From assembly GCA_025266875.1 (NCBI GenBank), contig JALLLT010000054.1, positions 186,001-250,000 of the forward strand: a stretch of DNA of 64,000 nt, in the 5' to 3' direction. The notes under the pieces are model-generated. The model did no database searches. It was not told where the DNA came from and saw only the letters and a program-made list of their open reading frames with translations. Position 1 is the stretch's first letter; the number at the start of each line of letters is the position of its first letter. A program made the position numbers and the translations under genes. Shown in pieces: positions 47,582 through 58,909 of this stretch. Source of the DNA: Fennellomyces sp. T-0311 (taxonomy: Eukaryota; Mucoromycota; Mucoromycetes; Mucorales; Lichtheimiaceae).

Positions 47582-47999
47582 GTGTTTGGTAACTGTGGGA
47601 GTACAGAAAATACTACTCTTTCTCATTTTCGCTCTTATCGGTAATCAAGCATTGAATCTGTCAAAGTAATAATCTGCTTCTCTTAGATTGCAGGTTACTC
47701 TTTGTGAAAGTTGTGATAGCGTGCAAGCTCGTCACTTAATCTTATGCACTGATGAAAGCTCATGACTTTTTTTTCGGTCTCTCATCGATTTGAATGCCAT
47801 CAAAGTACGAATTGTAAGGTAATAAGATTTTGAATCGTCCAGTAACAACACTTTCGTAATACTTTTGATTTAGATACTTCCTTTTCTATTCGGCTATCAT
47901 GGTAAGCACTGAAGTAATATTTTCGGCCTCTATACCAACACATTTATCTGCTGCAGGACACGCGTCGCTTTCATGCATTGGTTGACATCATCAGTCAGA

Positions 48000-49805
48000 G
48001 AGGTGACGCGACACGTCTTTGGTTGACAATGCCAATACAATTCTGTAATGACTGGAATGGTGAGTCAGATAGGATCAACTGATCAAATGCACTACAAACA
48101 CAGTCAGTGGCTGGTTCAGTGAAGTAACACTGCTTCCATAGCCCCTCTCTTCTGTCACGTACCCCCTGCACTGAGTGATCTCATATGACTCCTGCTCCTT
48201 CCCAAAAAGGTGAATTATGAAACATAATTCCTTATTTGGGTGCCAGGACCTCTGGATGTCTACGAAGCGAACAAAGATCCCGCGGTTCCAGTCGTAAAAG
48301 CGAAAAGTACTATCGCTAAAACCCATACCGATGGGAACAATATCCACAAGATGCACCAATCGACAATACAGACTCCAATTCCGTAATGTCTGATTCATCG
48401 ACATCATCAGAAAAGGAAACACTTGGTACTTCCATACTGCGATTTGCGCCAACTGTAGCGATGGCACTCTAACCGCGTTTCTTCAAAATAGTCGACCACA
48501 GCGAGGGCGCCGTCGTGCGTATACTCAAAAGCGCCTATAGCAAAGCTGAACCAAGAGCTGACGACATCATGTTCTTTTCGCTCCAAGCTATTTATGACGA
48601 TCTCCAAAAGTCTTTACCTGCAATTTCGGACTTTTACTCATAGCATATAGTGAGCCTTATTTTGGCGCAACTGTTAAACCGTGCACCGCTGAACAAGCAC
48701 TCAACGGACGCTGGTTTTTACAAAAGATCAGCAGGTAGCTCTCTGGTATCGCTTAAGGAGAAAAGGTTTTCGAATGACGAGGCCAAAGTACGCATCTTGT
48801 TTTATCGTGAAAGTTACTCCCTTTTTATACTGATGATGAGTCGGCATGGAGAAGACGAATGCTTTATGTAGTAGTCCCAAAGATCCATGTAATCATTGAG
48901 CCTCATATGATCTCAGCATATTGTCGAAGAGACCAGAGATCTGAGACCAAGTTAACGGAGCTGCCTTGCATGATCGGTAAAGCCGGATCAAGGCTGCATA
49001 TAAGAGCAAATAGAGCAATCGAAAACTGTACGGTTGTCAATGTCGTAATGACAGTGGATAAAACCAAGGACGAAGGGAAAGCATGTAACCATGGATGATG
49101 GTATGTCGACGATACGACAAGTCCAGGTACTTGGGACACGGTATCACGAAAGACCGTACAAATCTCAAGCCACATTCTGCCCAGAAAAACTAGTGGAGAC
49201 CGACCCGCGTTTCCGACAACATTGCAAGCATGCCCACGGAAGGTGGAAGAATGTAGCCTATATACGCAAGTCACCTACTAAAGAGCCAGAAGTCGGAATC
49301 ATACGTTTGCTTGACAAAATGGCGACGAAGCTGATTAACCGTTGTCTCTGCACCAAGGTGTTTGCATCTCCATCATGCTTAGCCTCGTCTGCGCTAGTAA
49401 GACGTGATTATACTATTGACCGTACTATACTGAGCAAGCTTAAAACGTGCGATGGGCACATGCAAGGTATTGGCTTTATTTGTCTCGGAGGATCACAAAT
49501 CAGACACCTAACTGTTTAGATCTTTGTGGTTTCTTATCAACAACAACCGCGAATGTTCGACTTTGCGTCATCGATTACGCCGGACTTAGCGACAATCCCA
49601 GAGATAAGCAAAGTTTCATAAAGTATGGAAGAAATGCATGGATGATTCAAAGACCCATCAGCGAACTTATAAAAATTTTAGACTTTACCGTTGTATTAAA
49701 GAGGTCGCCGTCGATTGCCTTGGTATTGTCAAGGTATATCGACGGCATGATATTCTCAAAGGAGACGTGGCAAAGAAATTTAAAAGCCGAAAAGGACCTG
49801 TAAGA
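48000..49805. pseudogene. Decayed coding-like remnants, family unassigned
   Basis: Several overlapping frames on both strands have protein-like text, e.g. SWHPNKELCFIIHLF on minus (48075-48467) and VRLCVIDYAGLSDNPRDKQS on plus (49447-49803), but none is complete and adjoining pieces are in different frames. Such fragments look like decayed members of repetitive fungal gene families; I cannot name them. Confidence 0.3.
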
Positions 49806-50718
49806 CGATCCGCTTAACACCTGGTAGCAGAGGACAGAAACATGGTGAGTAATATGACTGAGAAGTAGCGAGGATGGTTGACGAACAGCCGAAATGCCTT
49901 ATTAACACGTATGCTAGATATAGTAGTCACCACCTCCTAAGCCAGTATAAGATATCAGTAGTGCATATACAATAAAGATGGCTGTTACACCAGACTATTC
50001 CAATACGCCTGCACATTCCTTCTTCATGGTCGTGATAATTTCGTAAACATATCCCATGTATATACGTATTGTTTTATCGTTCGGTTTTTTTAGTCTTTTG
50101 GGTCGCGATTCTGAATTGCAAGTAAAATTAAGAATACCAAGGGATGGAGACTGTGACTTCAGGGACGACATAAGTGTTGTCAAATGGGATGACATAATGA
50201 GGAAAAGAGGCGCTTATGTGTGTTTGGCAGCTATTCAGTTTATTTTTACACCACCACAATATTACTTTTTTAATAGCAGCAGAGGTGAAATAAGCACTAT
50301 GTAAGTAATTAAACTGACACATTAAAATTAGGCAATTCACCGGCAAGGTTGATACTCCTTACGAAGGAGCCCCATCTCACGACGATATACCAGTATACAA
50401 ATCGGTACATTCTACTATAATATGGACTTTTGATACCTGATACGTAAATTATTTTTTAACTGCCTGCGATGAAATAATCATTTGTACAATCCTGCTGTAG
50501 GTTGATACGATACTGCGCGTAGCTTTCCATCATTTTCTACAGGATACTTAGATCCCTTTATCATAGACGAGAGTGACCTCCTCGCAGGAATTGCCTGACT
50601 TTTGTCATATTCCTCCCATGATGCTATAACGAACAATTCTTAGTATTGCTGAAACTATTACCTAGGGCGTAGCAAATAGCTTTTTCTTTCGCGATGGCAA
50701 TATTACTTTACAGTACGG
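49806..50718. other. Intergenic, nothing recognised
   Basis: Short frames at 50056-50304 (+) have no recognisable pattern. The segment ends at the solo LTR. Confidence 0.4.
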
Positions 50719-51218
50719 TGTAACAAAATTTGTTTTGCCGTTTGGTTTCTCTTTGGTATCAACATATTCCATATACAGCAAGCACGTGCCTATTGTATCT
50801 ACTGCCTACTCTATTGTTTGGTGCATTTTGAACATCTTAATCTACTTCTTTACACGGATCCCCACGATCAACACCCGATATTGTATTATACATGTGCATT
50901 TTACACATCTTCATCTTACACTCGGATCATTTAGAGACACCCTAACTTATTAGCAACGTGCCTCCGGCACGACTTGTTATTATCGCAGTCGTATACTCAG
51001 AACCCAGAGAAAAGAAGCCTATAAATACCCCGAGATATCAAATGAAATAAAGCAGTTAACTTGACCTCCATTATCTTGATCATACCTCTCAGAAGCCCAA
51101 GGCAGGAGCTTATATCTGTATTGGTTAAATCACTTTTTCTATTTCTCTATATTCCAACCTACTTTGTGGACCCTGTTTCATACAGAATTACTTTACACAA
51201 ACAATTTCCTTCACAACA
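50719..51218 (+). mobile_element. Solo LTR, diverged relative of the 566-bp LTR
   Basis: 500 bp, begins TGTAACAAAATTTG and ends CACAACA. Flanked by target duplication ACGG (50715-50718 and 51219-51222). The 3' half closely follows the intact element's LTR (AAATGAAATAAAGCAGTTAA, then TTGATCATACC), while the 5' half is diverged. No internal sequence, so produced by LTR-LTR recombination; a second subfamily or an old insertion. Confidence 0.88.
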
Positions 51219-51644
51219 ACGGTTACTTGTCCTAATTTTAAACCTTTTGATGCGGCCATCGATTTCAGCATTAGTCGAGCATCTGTGACCTCGCAGACTG
51301 CAGACTTACGTTCTTCTCATCAGCGATCGGCTTATGATTACATGGATACAAACTCTCTTCTTTCTTGGTGCCCAAATATTAATTCTGTCGTCAGCAACTT
51401 GTCCTGTCATACTTTTAACAAGATCAACAGTTTCAGTAGCGTATATACCAATATATCACTGGGACTTCAGCTCTTTCATCCATCCGACCTCGATGGTATC
51501 AACTAAATAGCAGCACACCTAGTGGAAAGTTAATATACGTTGGGATTTCTATCCCTTTGTGGACGCCACCATTCCGATGACGATTGTTCGCCAGTACTCT
51601 AGTCACGATGGATGCCAAATCTACATACACTGACTTGCGATAAT
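51219..51644. other. Intergenic, nothing recognised
   Basis: A frame at 51285-51506 has no recognisable pattern. Confidence 0.35.
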
Positions 51645-52262
51645 TAGGCTCCTCCATTCGAATTTTAGAGTCGGGTATCTGCTGTCTCGTACTCGAAACC
51701 CGACTCGAGAATGATGCAATGACTTAGGTGCAATCGGCGGCGCAAAAGTAGCAAAGATCCAGAAATCGAGCTCAATGTGACAATGTCAAGCATAAAAATG
51801 GTGGTACTGGTATAAAATGGATCTACATTGGCTTAAAATAGATATTAATAAGAGGCAAACACTGAATTTTGAGGCATGTAAAAAAAGAGGACGCACTCTT
51901 TATTATTGCTGTTATTGTGAGCGGCACACGTCGTGACGATGACAGTTGTCAACAGGAAATGAATGGAGATAGAAAATTCAGGCTACATTATTAGAAGGCG
52001 GGTGCAGACAATAGAAGTATGGTGTGGCCAAAAAAAAGCATCAGATCTATTAACCGATGGAGATGATCCAGCTTGAAATATACAAAACCAACCCGAGCCA
52101 TTTGAGCTCGTTGAATGATATATACTCAGTTGCTTCTATAACGCAAAACGCAACGACTACTATTATCTTGTACATATAACTGGCCGAGTCGAGTCGGGTA
52201 TTTCAAGAAAAAGCTCGAGAACAACGAGTCGAGTACGAGTATTCGGGTATGTTGGAGAAGCC
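51645..52262. mobile_element. MITE-like element with TA target site
   Basis: Ends GGCTCCTCCA (left) and TGGAGAAGCC (right) are imperfect inverted repeats, each flanked by TA, as for Tc1/mariner-type insertion. Inside each end are GAGTCGGGTA / TACCCGACTC and CTCGTACTCGA / TCGAGTACGAG blocks, also inverted. No coding frame. Superfamily inferred only from the TA flank. Confidence 0.45.
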
Positions 52263-52500
52263 TATCCAGGAGAAAAGTTCCGGGCACAGCACAATGCACA
52301 GCACAACTGGCTCCTGGAAGGCAGACGGCCCCTGCAATGATGTAACAATTGAAGACTAATCTATTAAATTGATTGAACTAACATTAATAAAGCATACGCT
52401 TATATTCTGGCGAAACGATTAAGGGGTTTTTTTAATCAATCTGTAAGCTATACTCGTTTCCATTACCTAACTACCAACACAGCGACATGGATTTAATAAT

Positions 52501-55500
52501 TTATTTCCGTTGTGAATCCATCATGCCAGCAGATACATAATAACTTTCTGGATCAAGCGGCAATGACCTGAGCTCCTCCTTCCTATATAACCATTGATTA
52601 GACTGACGAAACATATAGTCTGGAAAGTATGATCCTAATACTTACTCTGTTTTCGACAAAAGAGGCTGTGCACAAATAATATCCCCATCTTTCATTGTGC
52701 TGTAATCAAATGTTTGGCGCATGTCACATTTTTCAATTAGCGTGTAACTAACCACCTATACATCACCTATCAGTTGCTGTTTCTGGACGAAATAAAGTAA
52801 TTGGATTTCTAACTTCGTAAAGTTCAAGCTTAGTATCACTGGGTTGACCAGCCATTGCATTTACGGTGCCGGTAATAGACTCGATTTTGTCCTTTAGATT
52901 GACAATAAGATGACCTAGACCCCTGATTTATACCTTTTAGCAGATTCATTTTCTTTTTGTATCATGAAACATACCGAATTGTCGTTTGTCTGATATCAAA
53001 ATACTTTATAAATATCAGAATATTCGATCGACTTTTCCTGACACCAGAATGTTCTTCAAGATACAATTGGTAGTATCGTCCTGGCACAACATTTAGATTG
53101 TAATCTTTGCTAAAGACGTTTTCGAGGGCTATCGGTTGGCTTAAGATTATAATTCAATTTCCATTGACTAATTTTCTTACGTGCGGAACAATCAGATTCT
53201 TCCAATGGCTCATATGGTCTTTGTGCTCCGTTCTCACGATCCCGGATTATCCATAGTCGAAATGAGGTTTTCGGTATAAGGTATTGTTCGCTTATTGACT
53301 CATAGAGATAATCTACGGTGTCCGAACCCCAGGCAAAAGTGTATTCGGTTGCAACAACGCATTCCTCGTCAAATAGGTCCATTTTTTTGCTGGCTCTTAA
53401 AGAATCATCCGTAAATACCTAATAGCGTGTTCCGTCATTAGCTTTACGTAGTCAATAATTTTCAGTATCATCATATTTATACATACAACAATAGCTATTC
53501 TGTTGTTGGCCAAAATATGGTCCTCCTTCCAAAGCTGGTAGACCCACTGGGCTTTACAGTTGTACAGCTGTATTTAACAAATTCTAATTCTGCCTTTGGA
53601 TTTAATGGCTTACCTATGCTCGATGGGATGTCGTTTCTTGGGACATCAATCAGCATGTCATACAGCTTGGACGTTTTTACGTAAGATAACAGATATGGAG
53701 TACAAACAGATCGATCATTATGAGAAGCACCAGAAAATGCACCATTATAACCTCGTATAACTTCACTTTCTTCCACATGGACCACGTTTTTGCTATTAAA
53801 TTTATACCACTTGTTTGTCGTAGGAAACGGTCTGACAAATATATGGTACTTCTTGGTCGATGTGGATCGCGCAATTACACTGTATTAGCAAAGTCATGGT
53901 TCTAGTTATTGGTACTATACATTTGCACAAATATGCATAGGTGAAGCGTACCTATGAAGAGTATACTCGTAACCGGACCGATTGCTTGCTTCATCAGTGT
54001 AAGATGAAAGATCAATTGTTGCAGGATAATTAAACTTGGTCTATATCATTAAGTGTCAACGTAGCACTTGTTTTTTTTCATCAAAGTATTATTGTACTTA
54101 CCTCCTTATCACTTATCCCAGTAATCGACTTCCATGTTTTACTGACAGCTGCCTTCCAAGTTCTGTTTTCATTGTCTCTGTCCTTTTCATCATCGATGGA
54201 AGACCGTAGTTGAATATGAAGAACTGGAGGCAGAGTATGGAAAAGCAGTTCATTGTTGGATACGTAGCTGCTTAGCGACTCTTCAAGATTATCTGAACAT
54301 GTGGGATCAAGTGTAATGGCTATATAAAGTTGCATACTGTGTGAGTAAGTGGAAGGAATCTTGATCTTTTTTTTTCACTTTACAATAGTCGATATTTGAG
54401 TTATCACTGTATTCTATACCAAAGATTGCATTGTAATGCTCCTTTAACTCAGGTTTCTAAATAGAAAGTATAAGTCATAGTAAAACACAAATACTTCTGT
54501 TTCAGTCACCTCTTCCAAAAGTTTGCGCTGCAAGGTACTTTTACATTCGATCAGATCTGTCGAATTGCTAAACAGCGTGTCATGCGCATAAATGCGTTGT
54601 GATTCTATGTACAATGAATTTCATTAAAGTCTTTTACATAACCTAGTGGAAGATCTGCTTACCCACACAAGTGCTCGAGTACTGTAAGCTGTAAAACACT
54701 TTTTGCAAAACAGCCAAGGGGCCAGCACAATCAGTAGCTTCTGAACGAAAAATGGCTCGGCGAAAAAAATTTGTATTAAACAATAACTGAAGTATCACGT
54801 TGCAATGCCCGTCATCTTCATCAACGGAAAAGTCTCTGATTGGAACAAAACCGACACGTCGCCTTGATGCGCACCTGTAGATTATGATTTAGCCATTATG
54901 ATCTACCCAAATCATAAAAATAAATACTTTTCATTCTGCTGTTGAATATCATCCTTTAAAACGCGGACAATTGCCGATATCCTTAGTTTCCCATCTTGTA
55001 ATAATGCCGGTCGATTGGTTTGATTATCTCGTGATCGAATTGTACTGTCTGGTGCTATATAAGTGAACCCCCAATCGTCTTCTCCGTCTTGAGAGTCGAA
55101 GCGATATCGTGCATCTGATTTCTTTCAGCGAGATACGTCTAAACACGAGCATCCTTACATCTGGAAACGTGATTTGTTGGGTACTTGTGGTTCGACAAAG
55201 TAATAATGAATTGAACATGAGCAGATGCGTGCGAGTCACTTGATTTACGGTTCCAAGCAAGATAGACGGATATATCCTTGCAAGTTTCTTCCGAGGAAAC
55301 AGTTCCGTTTGGGTACAGCACCAAGTTCCTATATTTATACTAAATTTAAGTTTTTCCCTATGCAATTTTTAAAGTTTAACTGACCATCGTTGACCGCCAA
55401 CAGTAAAAGGGGTACCAAGTGCAAGTTCAGGTACTGAATCCCAATGGTCAATCATCCAATGGTGACATTGCATGTCAAGTTCAGTATCCTCGGGATTGCT

Positions 55501-55530
55501 GACTGGTGTAAACGTAGCCTCTGCGATCTC
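52501..55530 (-). CDS. Divergent MATH/USP7-like ubiquitin hydrolase, possibly inactive
   Basis: USP7/Ubp15 relatives remove ubiquitin; they have a MATH domain, a catalytic domain and C-terminal ubiquitin-like folds. On minus: MATH text (FTVGGQRWS, LVLYPNGTVSSEETCKDISV, RYRFDSQDGEDDWGF); a catalytic start RVGFVPIRDFSVDEDDGHCN followed by VILQLLFNTNFFRRAIF, where the usual GATCYMNS box is changed although a Cys remains; LEESLSSYVSNNELLFHTLP and PVLHIQLR; a His-box region YHIFVRPFPTTNKWYKFNSK, in which the catalytic Asp position of the family reads Asn; then CTPYLLSYVKTSKLYDML. C-terminal folds include EYTFAWGSDTVDYLYES, SFRLWIIRDRENGAQRPYEP and MAGQPSDTKLELYEVRNP. Ends at TAA 52501. Many introns; 5' end upstream of the MATH exon not resolved. 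Could be a pseudogene, but domains stay readable. Confidence 0.65.
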
Positions 55531-55739
55531 ACGCCCTGTTGTAGGTTGTCAGTGTACATGTGTGGATGCATACAAAAAAGAGTTACAGTCATGCACGATA
55601 GATAAGGCACGTGGTGGAGCTTGCGATGCCGACAGAGTAGGGGGAATGGGATCGTATGCAGGAAGACTTTCAGACTACAACGTATGCATCAACTTAACGT
55701 ATCCTGTTTTCATCTACTTGTCGCTTACCATATCGTAAG

Positions 55740-56234
55740 TTCTTTTTCAAAAAAAAAAACAAAAAGAAACGAAAAAGGTTTCTGTATTATTTTATAGCAA
55801 CGTGCCCAGGTGGCCATGTGCAGCGCTCAGCACAGTCTGCTGAGCTTGTACTCTCGGAAGGTGTATATACGTGTCACGATAAATGTGCCAATTCAGCGCC
55901 ACAAACTATGCTCTAGGTAATATCCAAGACTTTGATTCCACTACAATTCCATAGCACGTCTCCATTTCGAACCACTTCAAAGAACCGCATAAACCGTTTC
56001 AAAAAAAAAATGGATCGTACACTCAATAATAAATGGATCAGATTGAACAGGTTAAGTAGCGTTTTATTGTTGATTACAAAGTAGATTTTTTACATTATCT
56101 AGCGAAGAAGATTGCTAATAAAACAGGGAGGGATTGAATACATTGGAAGGGACAGAATTAGCAAATTATAAATACAAGGAAGTCGAGTGAATGGATACAG
56201 GTCGGAAAGGGCAGCGCGTAACGGAATAATGTAC
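55740..56234. other. Intergenic, nothing recognised
   Basis: Between the USP7-like gene and the 3' end of the kinase; A-rich tracts only. Confidence 0.4.
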
Positions 56235-58909
56235 TTAAAAATTGGCATTGATTTGTCGTGCGCCATAATGACGGGAAAGAGGTATAACAGGTGCTTGTTT
56301 CGGCAGATTATTGGATCTTTCAGTGTCACTTTCGTAGTCAGCGTCGTCGCCAAATGGACCATTCATTGAAAGGATGGCCGATCCGGTGCCGTAGTAATAA
56401 GGCGCCGCACCTGCTGTTGGCATATACTCGTCACTTTCCGTGGTATAGATATCGTAAGGCACGACTTCGCTTTCGTTATAGTAGAACACACTACTATTGC
56501 CCTGCTGCTCGGCGATAAATGATGGATTCGGATCGGTGACATTACTATCATTGAGGCTCTTTGAGCTACCGTTCGTGTAGGACATGCTACTTGGATGGCG
56601 CTGGTGATTATGAGAGTACATATCGTCGTCCTCGGATAACATCCACCGACTGTCATTCGTAAATGATGGGGTATCCTCAGTCATTTGGCTGTCGTTGATA
56701 TATGAATAACCAGGGAACGTCATCCCACTAGTGGATGTGGGCTGCATTCGGGTAGGACTGCCTTCTACTATCGACGGCCCGAGTCTAGGGCTTTCCGCCA
56801 GACATTCCTCGTCAAAGTTCGCGCAGTCATCCTTCGATTGCAGCTCAGGTACGTAGGGTGGAATGATTCTTCGATGGTATACGTCGGACCAATTGATGGA
56901 CTTGAAGTAAGGATGTGATCGAATCGCCCGAGTACCATCTGGACCAGTGCCTAGTCGTTGAGATGGATCACGCTCTAATAGTCCGCTGATCAAATCGACT
57001 GCATCAGGGTCATTATCAAAAGCTTCACTGAACATCAGAGGTGCGATCATCACCCGTCGATACATTGTTATTGTTTCATGGTGATAGAATGGCGGCTCGC
57101 TGTCTATCATTTCATATAGGATTGTGCCGTAGCTCCAAAAATCAACAGCATATGAGTACTCTTGCTGCAGAAGGATCTCTGGTGCAATGTATTCTGGGGT
57201 ACCACAAAATGTGCCTGTGCGCTCCATGTCATCTTCATCCAGCAGTTTGGATAGAGAAAAATCGGTGAGCACCAAATGTCCATCAGCCCTCAGCAGTATA
57301 TTTTCTGGTTTGAGATCACTAAGAGTGGATTGAGCATGATTGTGGAATACAATATTAACTCTTACTCACCGGTATAAAATTCCTAGGCGATGCAATTCCT
57401 CTAAGCCCAAGAGAATCTCCGCAGCATAAAGCCTGCATCGCTTTGCAGGAAATGATTGGAACATCCTCAGCTGTGTAGCGAGGTCCCCTCCGACATGAAA
57501 ATCGAACACCAAGAAGAGTTGATGAACATCTTGGAACGCGTAGTGTAGCTTGATGAGGAAAGGATGGCGAATCTTGGATATCTTCGTGAGGATATCACGT
57601 TCACGTAGCGTGTGTACAATTTGATTATCGGTCATAACCCGTTCCTTGCGAATTGCCTTGAGCGCTAGTAGCTTGCTCGGCGGGTGGCGACGGCGCACAA
57701 GGAAAACCTTAACACGTTGTTTACCTATTAGCACGATGCTTGCCACGCTGAGTCCCATAACCTGTTTTTTACCTTTCCAATACATCCTCTACCTAGTACT
57801 TTTAGGATTTCAAAGTCTTGCGGTGTCACTTTGGATGGCATATCCGTGTCATCAATCAGACTCTCATACGCCGATGCGTCGCTGGTAATACCGCCAATCA
57901 CAATGTCTTCCTGTGATGCTGTGCGAGGCACATGTATTAAGTTACCGACACCTGTGCTGCTACGATTCGCCACCTCGTCGTTGCCGTGATACGACATGAC
58001 CATGGAAGATGCGGAAGACTGCATAGCAACGGGCTGACTCATAGCAATAGCCATTGCAGCTGCGGGTGCTGCTATGATGGACGAAGCACGGTGGTACAGC
58101 AGCCTGCTTTGCTCCAGCTGGATCTGCTCTAAAATAGCTCTATTGGGGATGACCTTGTCTTCATTGCGCTGGGCTGATAAAAAGTCTCGGAAGAGACTGG
58201 ACCGTCCGACTGTAGGATGCAATGCACAACGCCTCAGGTACATTTCGATCTTTTCCGAGTTTGACTTGCTGCGTCGGGCGGCCAACTTGGCTAAGCGCGA
58301 GAGCAGCGAGGTCACGCTATTTCGACGTTTTCGTGTGTACAGATCCAAGGGGGGCTCTGTGAGTGGAGGAAGTGGTACTCGCGACCGTCGATAGTGGGTC
58401 TTGATCTACAGCGCAAAGATGAGCATGTGCATCTGATCCTTCGGCTGCCGAACTTTCTTACCCGCTTATCAAATTCCTCAAAATCGGGGACATAGCGAAC
58501 AAGCGACCGGTTGTGATGCATGTCTTCAATGATGATATTGAATGCCTAAAAACAGCAGAGTATGAGTAACGCAGTCAAGCAGCACTTTGGACAGCAGCCA
58601 GACGAGCTGATGGGCCATGTTTCAGAAATGCCTCGTCTGTTACTGAAATATCGTAATATAAAAAGGAAGTGGGATGTTTACCGTTCGGGTCCGCTTCACC
58701 CACTTTTGCTTTCGCTCGTCGAACTCGTGGACCATAAATGTCGACTCGATTGCGGCAATTTCGAGATGTCTACCGTCGTCATGACTTAGCACGCTGCAAT
58801 CCGAGTACACGGAAGAATGTCCGGTCGTGGTCGATGCCGACGACGACGTCATTTGGGCGTTGACATTTGGCTGCGAAGATTCCGGAAACAACTGCTCGAG
58901 ATCAGGCAT
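56235..58909 (-). CDS. PX-domain AGC-family protein kinase
   Basis: Ser/Thr kinase with an N-terminal lipid-binding PX domain, an arrangement like animal SGK3. From MPDLEQLFPESSQPNVN at 58909: a Ser-rich leader, then PX text (FNIIIEDMHHNRSLVRYVPD, FEEFDKRIKTHYRRSRVPLPPL, and LYRTR-like LYTRKRRNSV; YLRRCALHPTVGRSSLFRDF). A ~150-residue linker leads to the kinase: VLGRGCIGKVFLVRRR, LALKAIRKERV (catalytic Lys), RERDILTKI, LGILYRDLKPENILL (split by an intron at the Arg codon), VLTDFSLSK with DFS in place of DFG, activation loop TGTFCGTPEYIAPEIL, DFWSYGTILYEM and a C-lobe ending HPYFKSINW. A 200-residue Ser/Asn/Tyr-rich tail follows to TAA at 56235. The upstream region targets are unknown; membrane (phosphoinositide) recruitment is inferred from PX. 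Confidence 0.88.

Noticed and set aside
55472..55738. Plus-strand Cys-containing frame overlapping the USP7-like 5' end
   Set aside because: Cysteine spacing looked secreted-protein-like, but there is no signal peptide, it overlaps the MATH exon and has no clear continuation.
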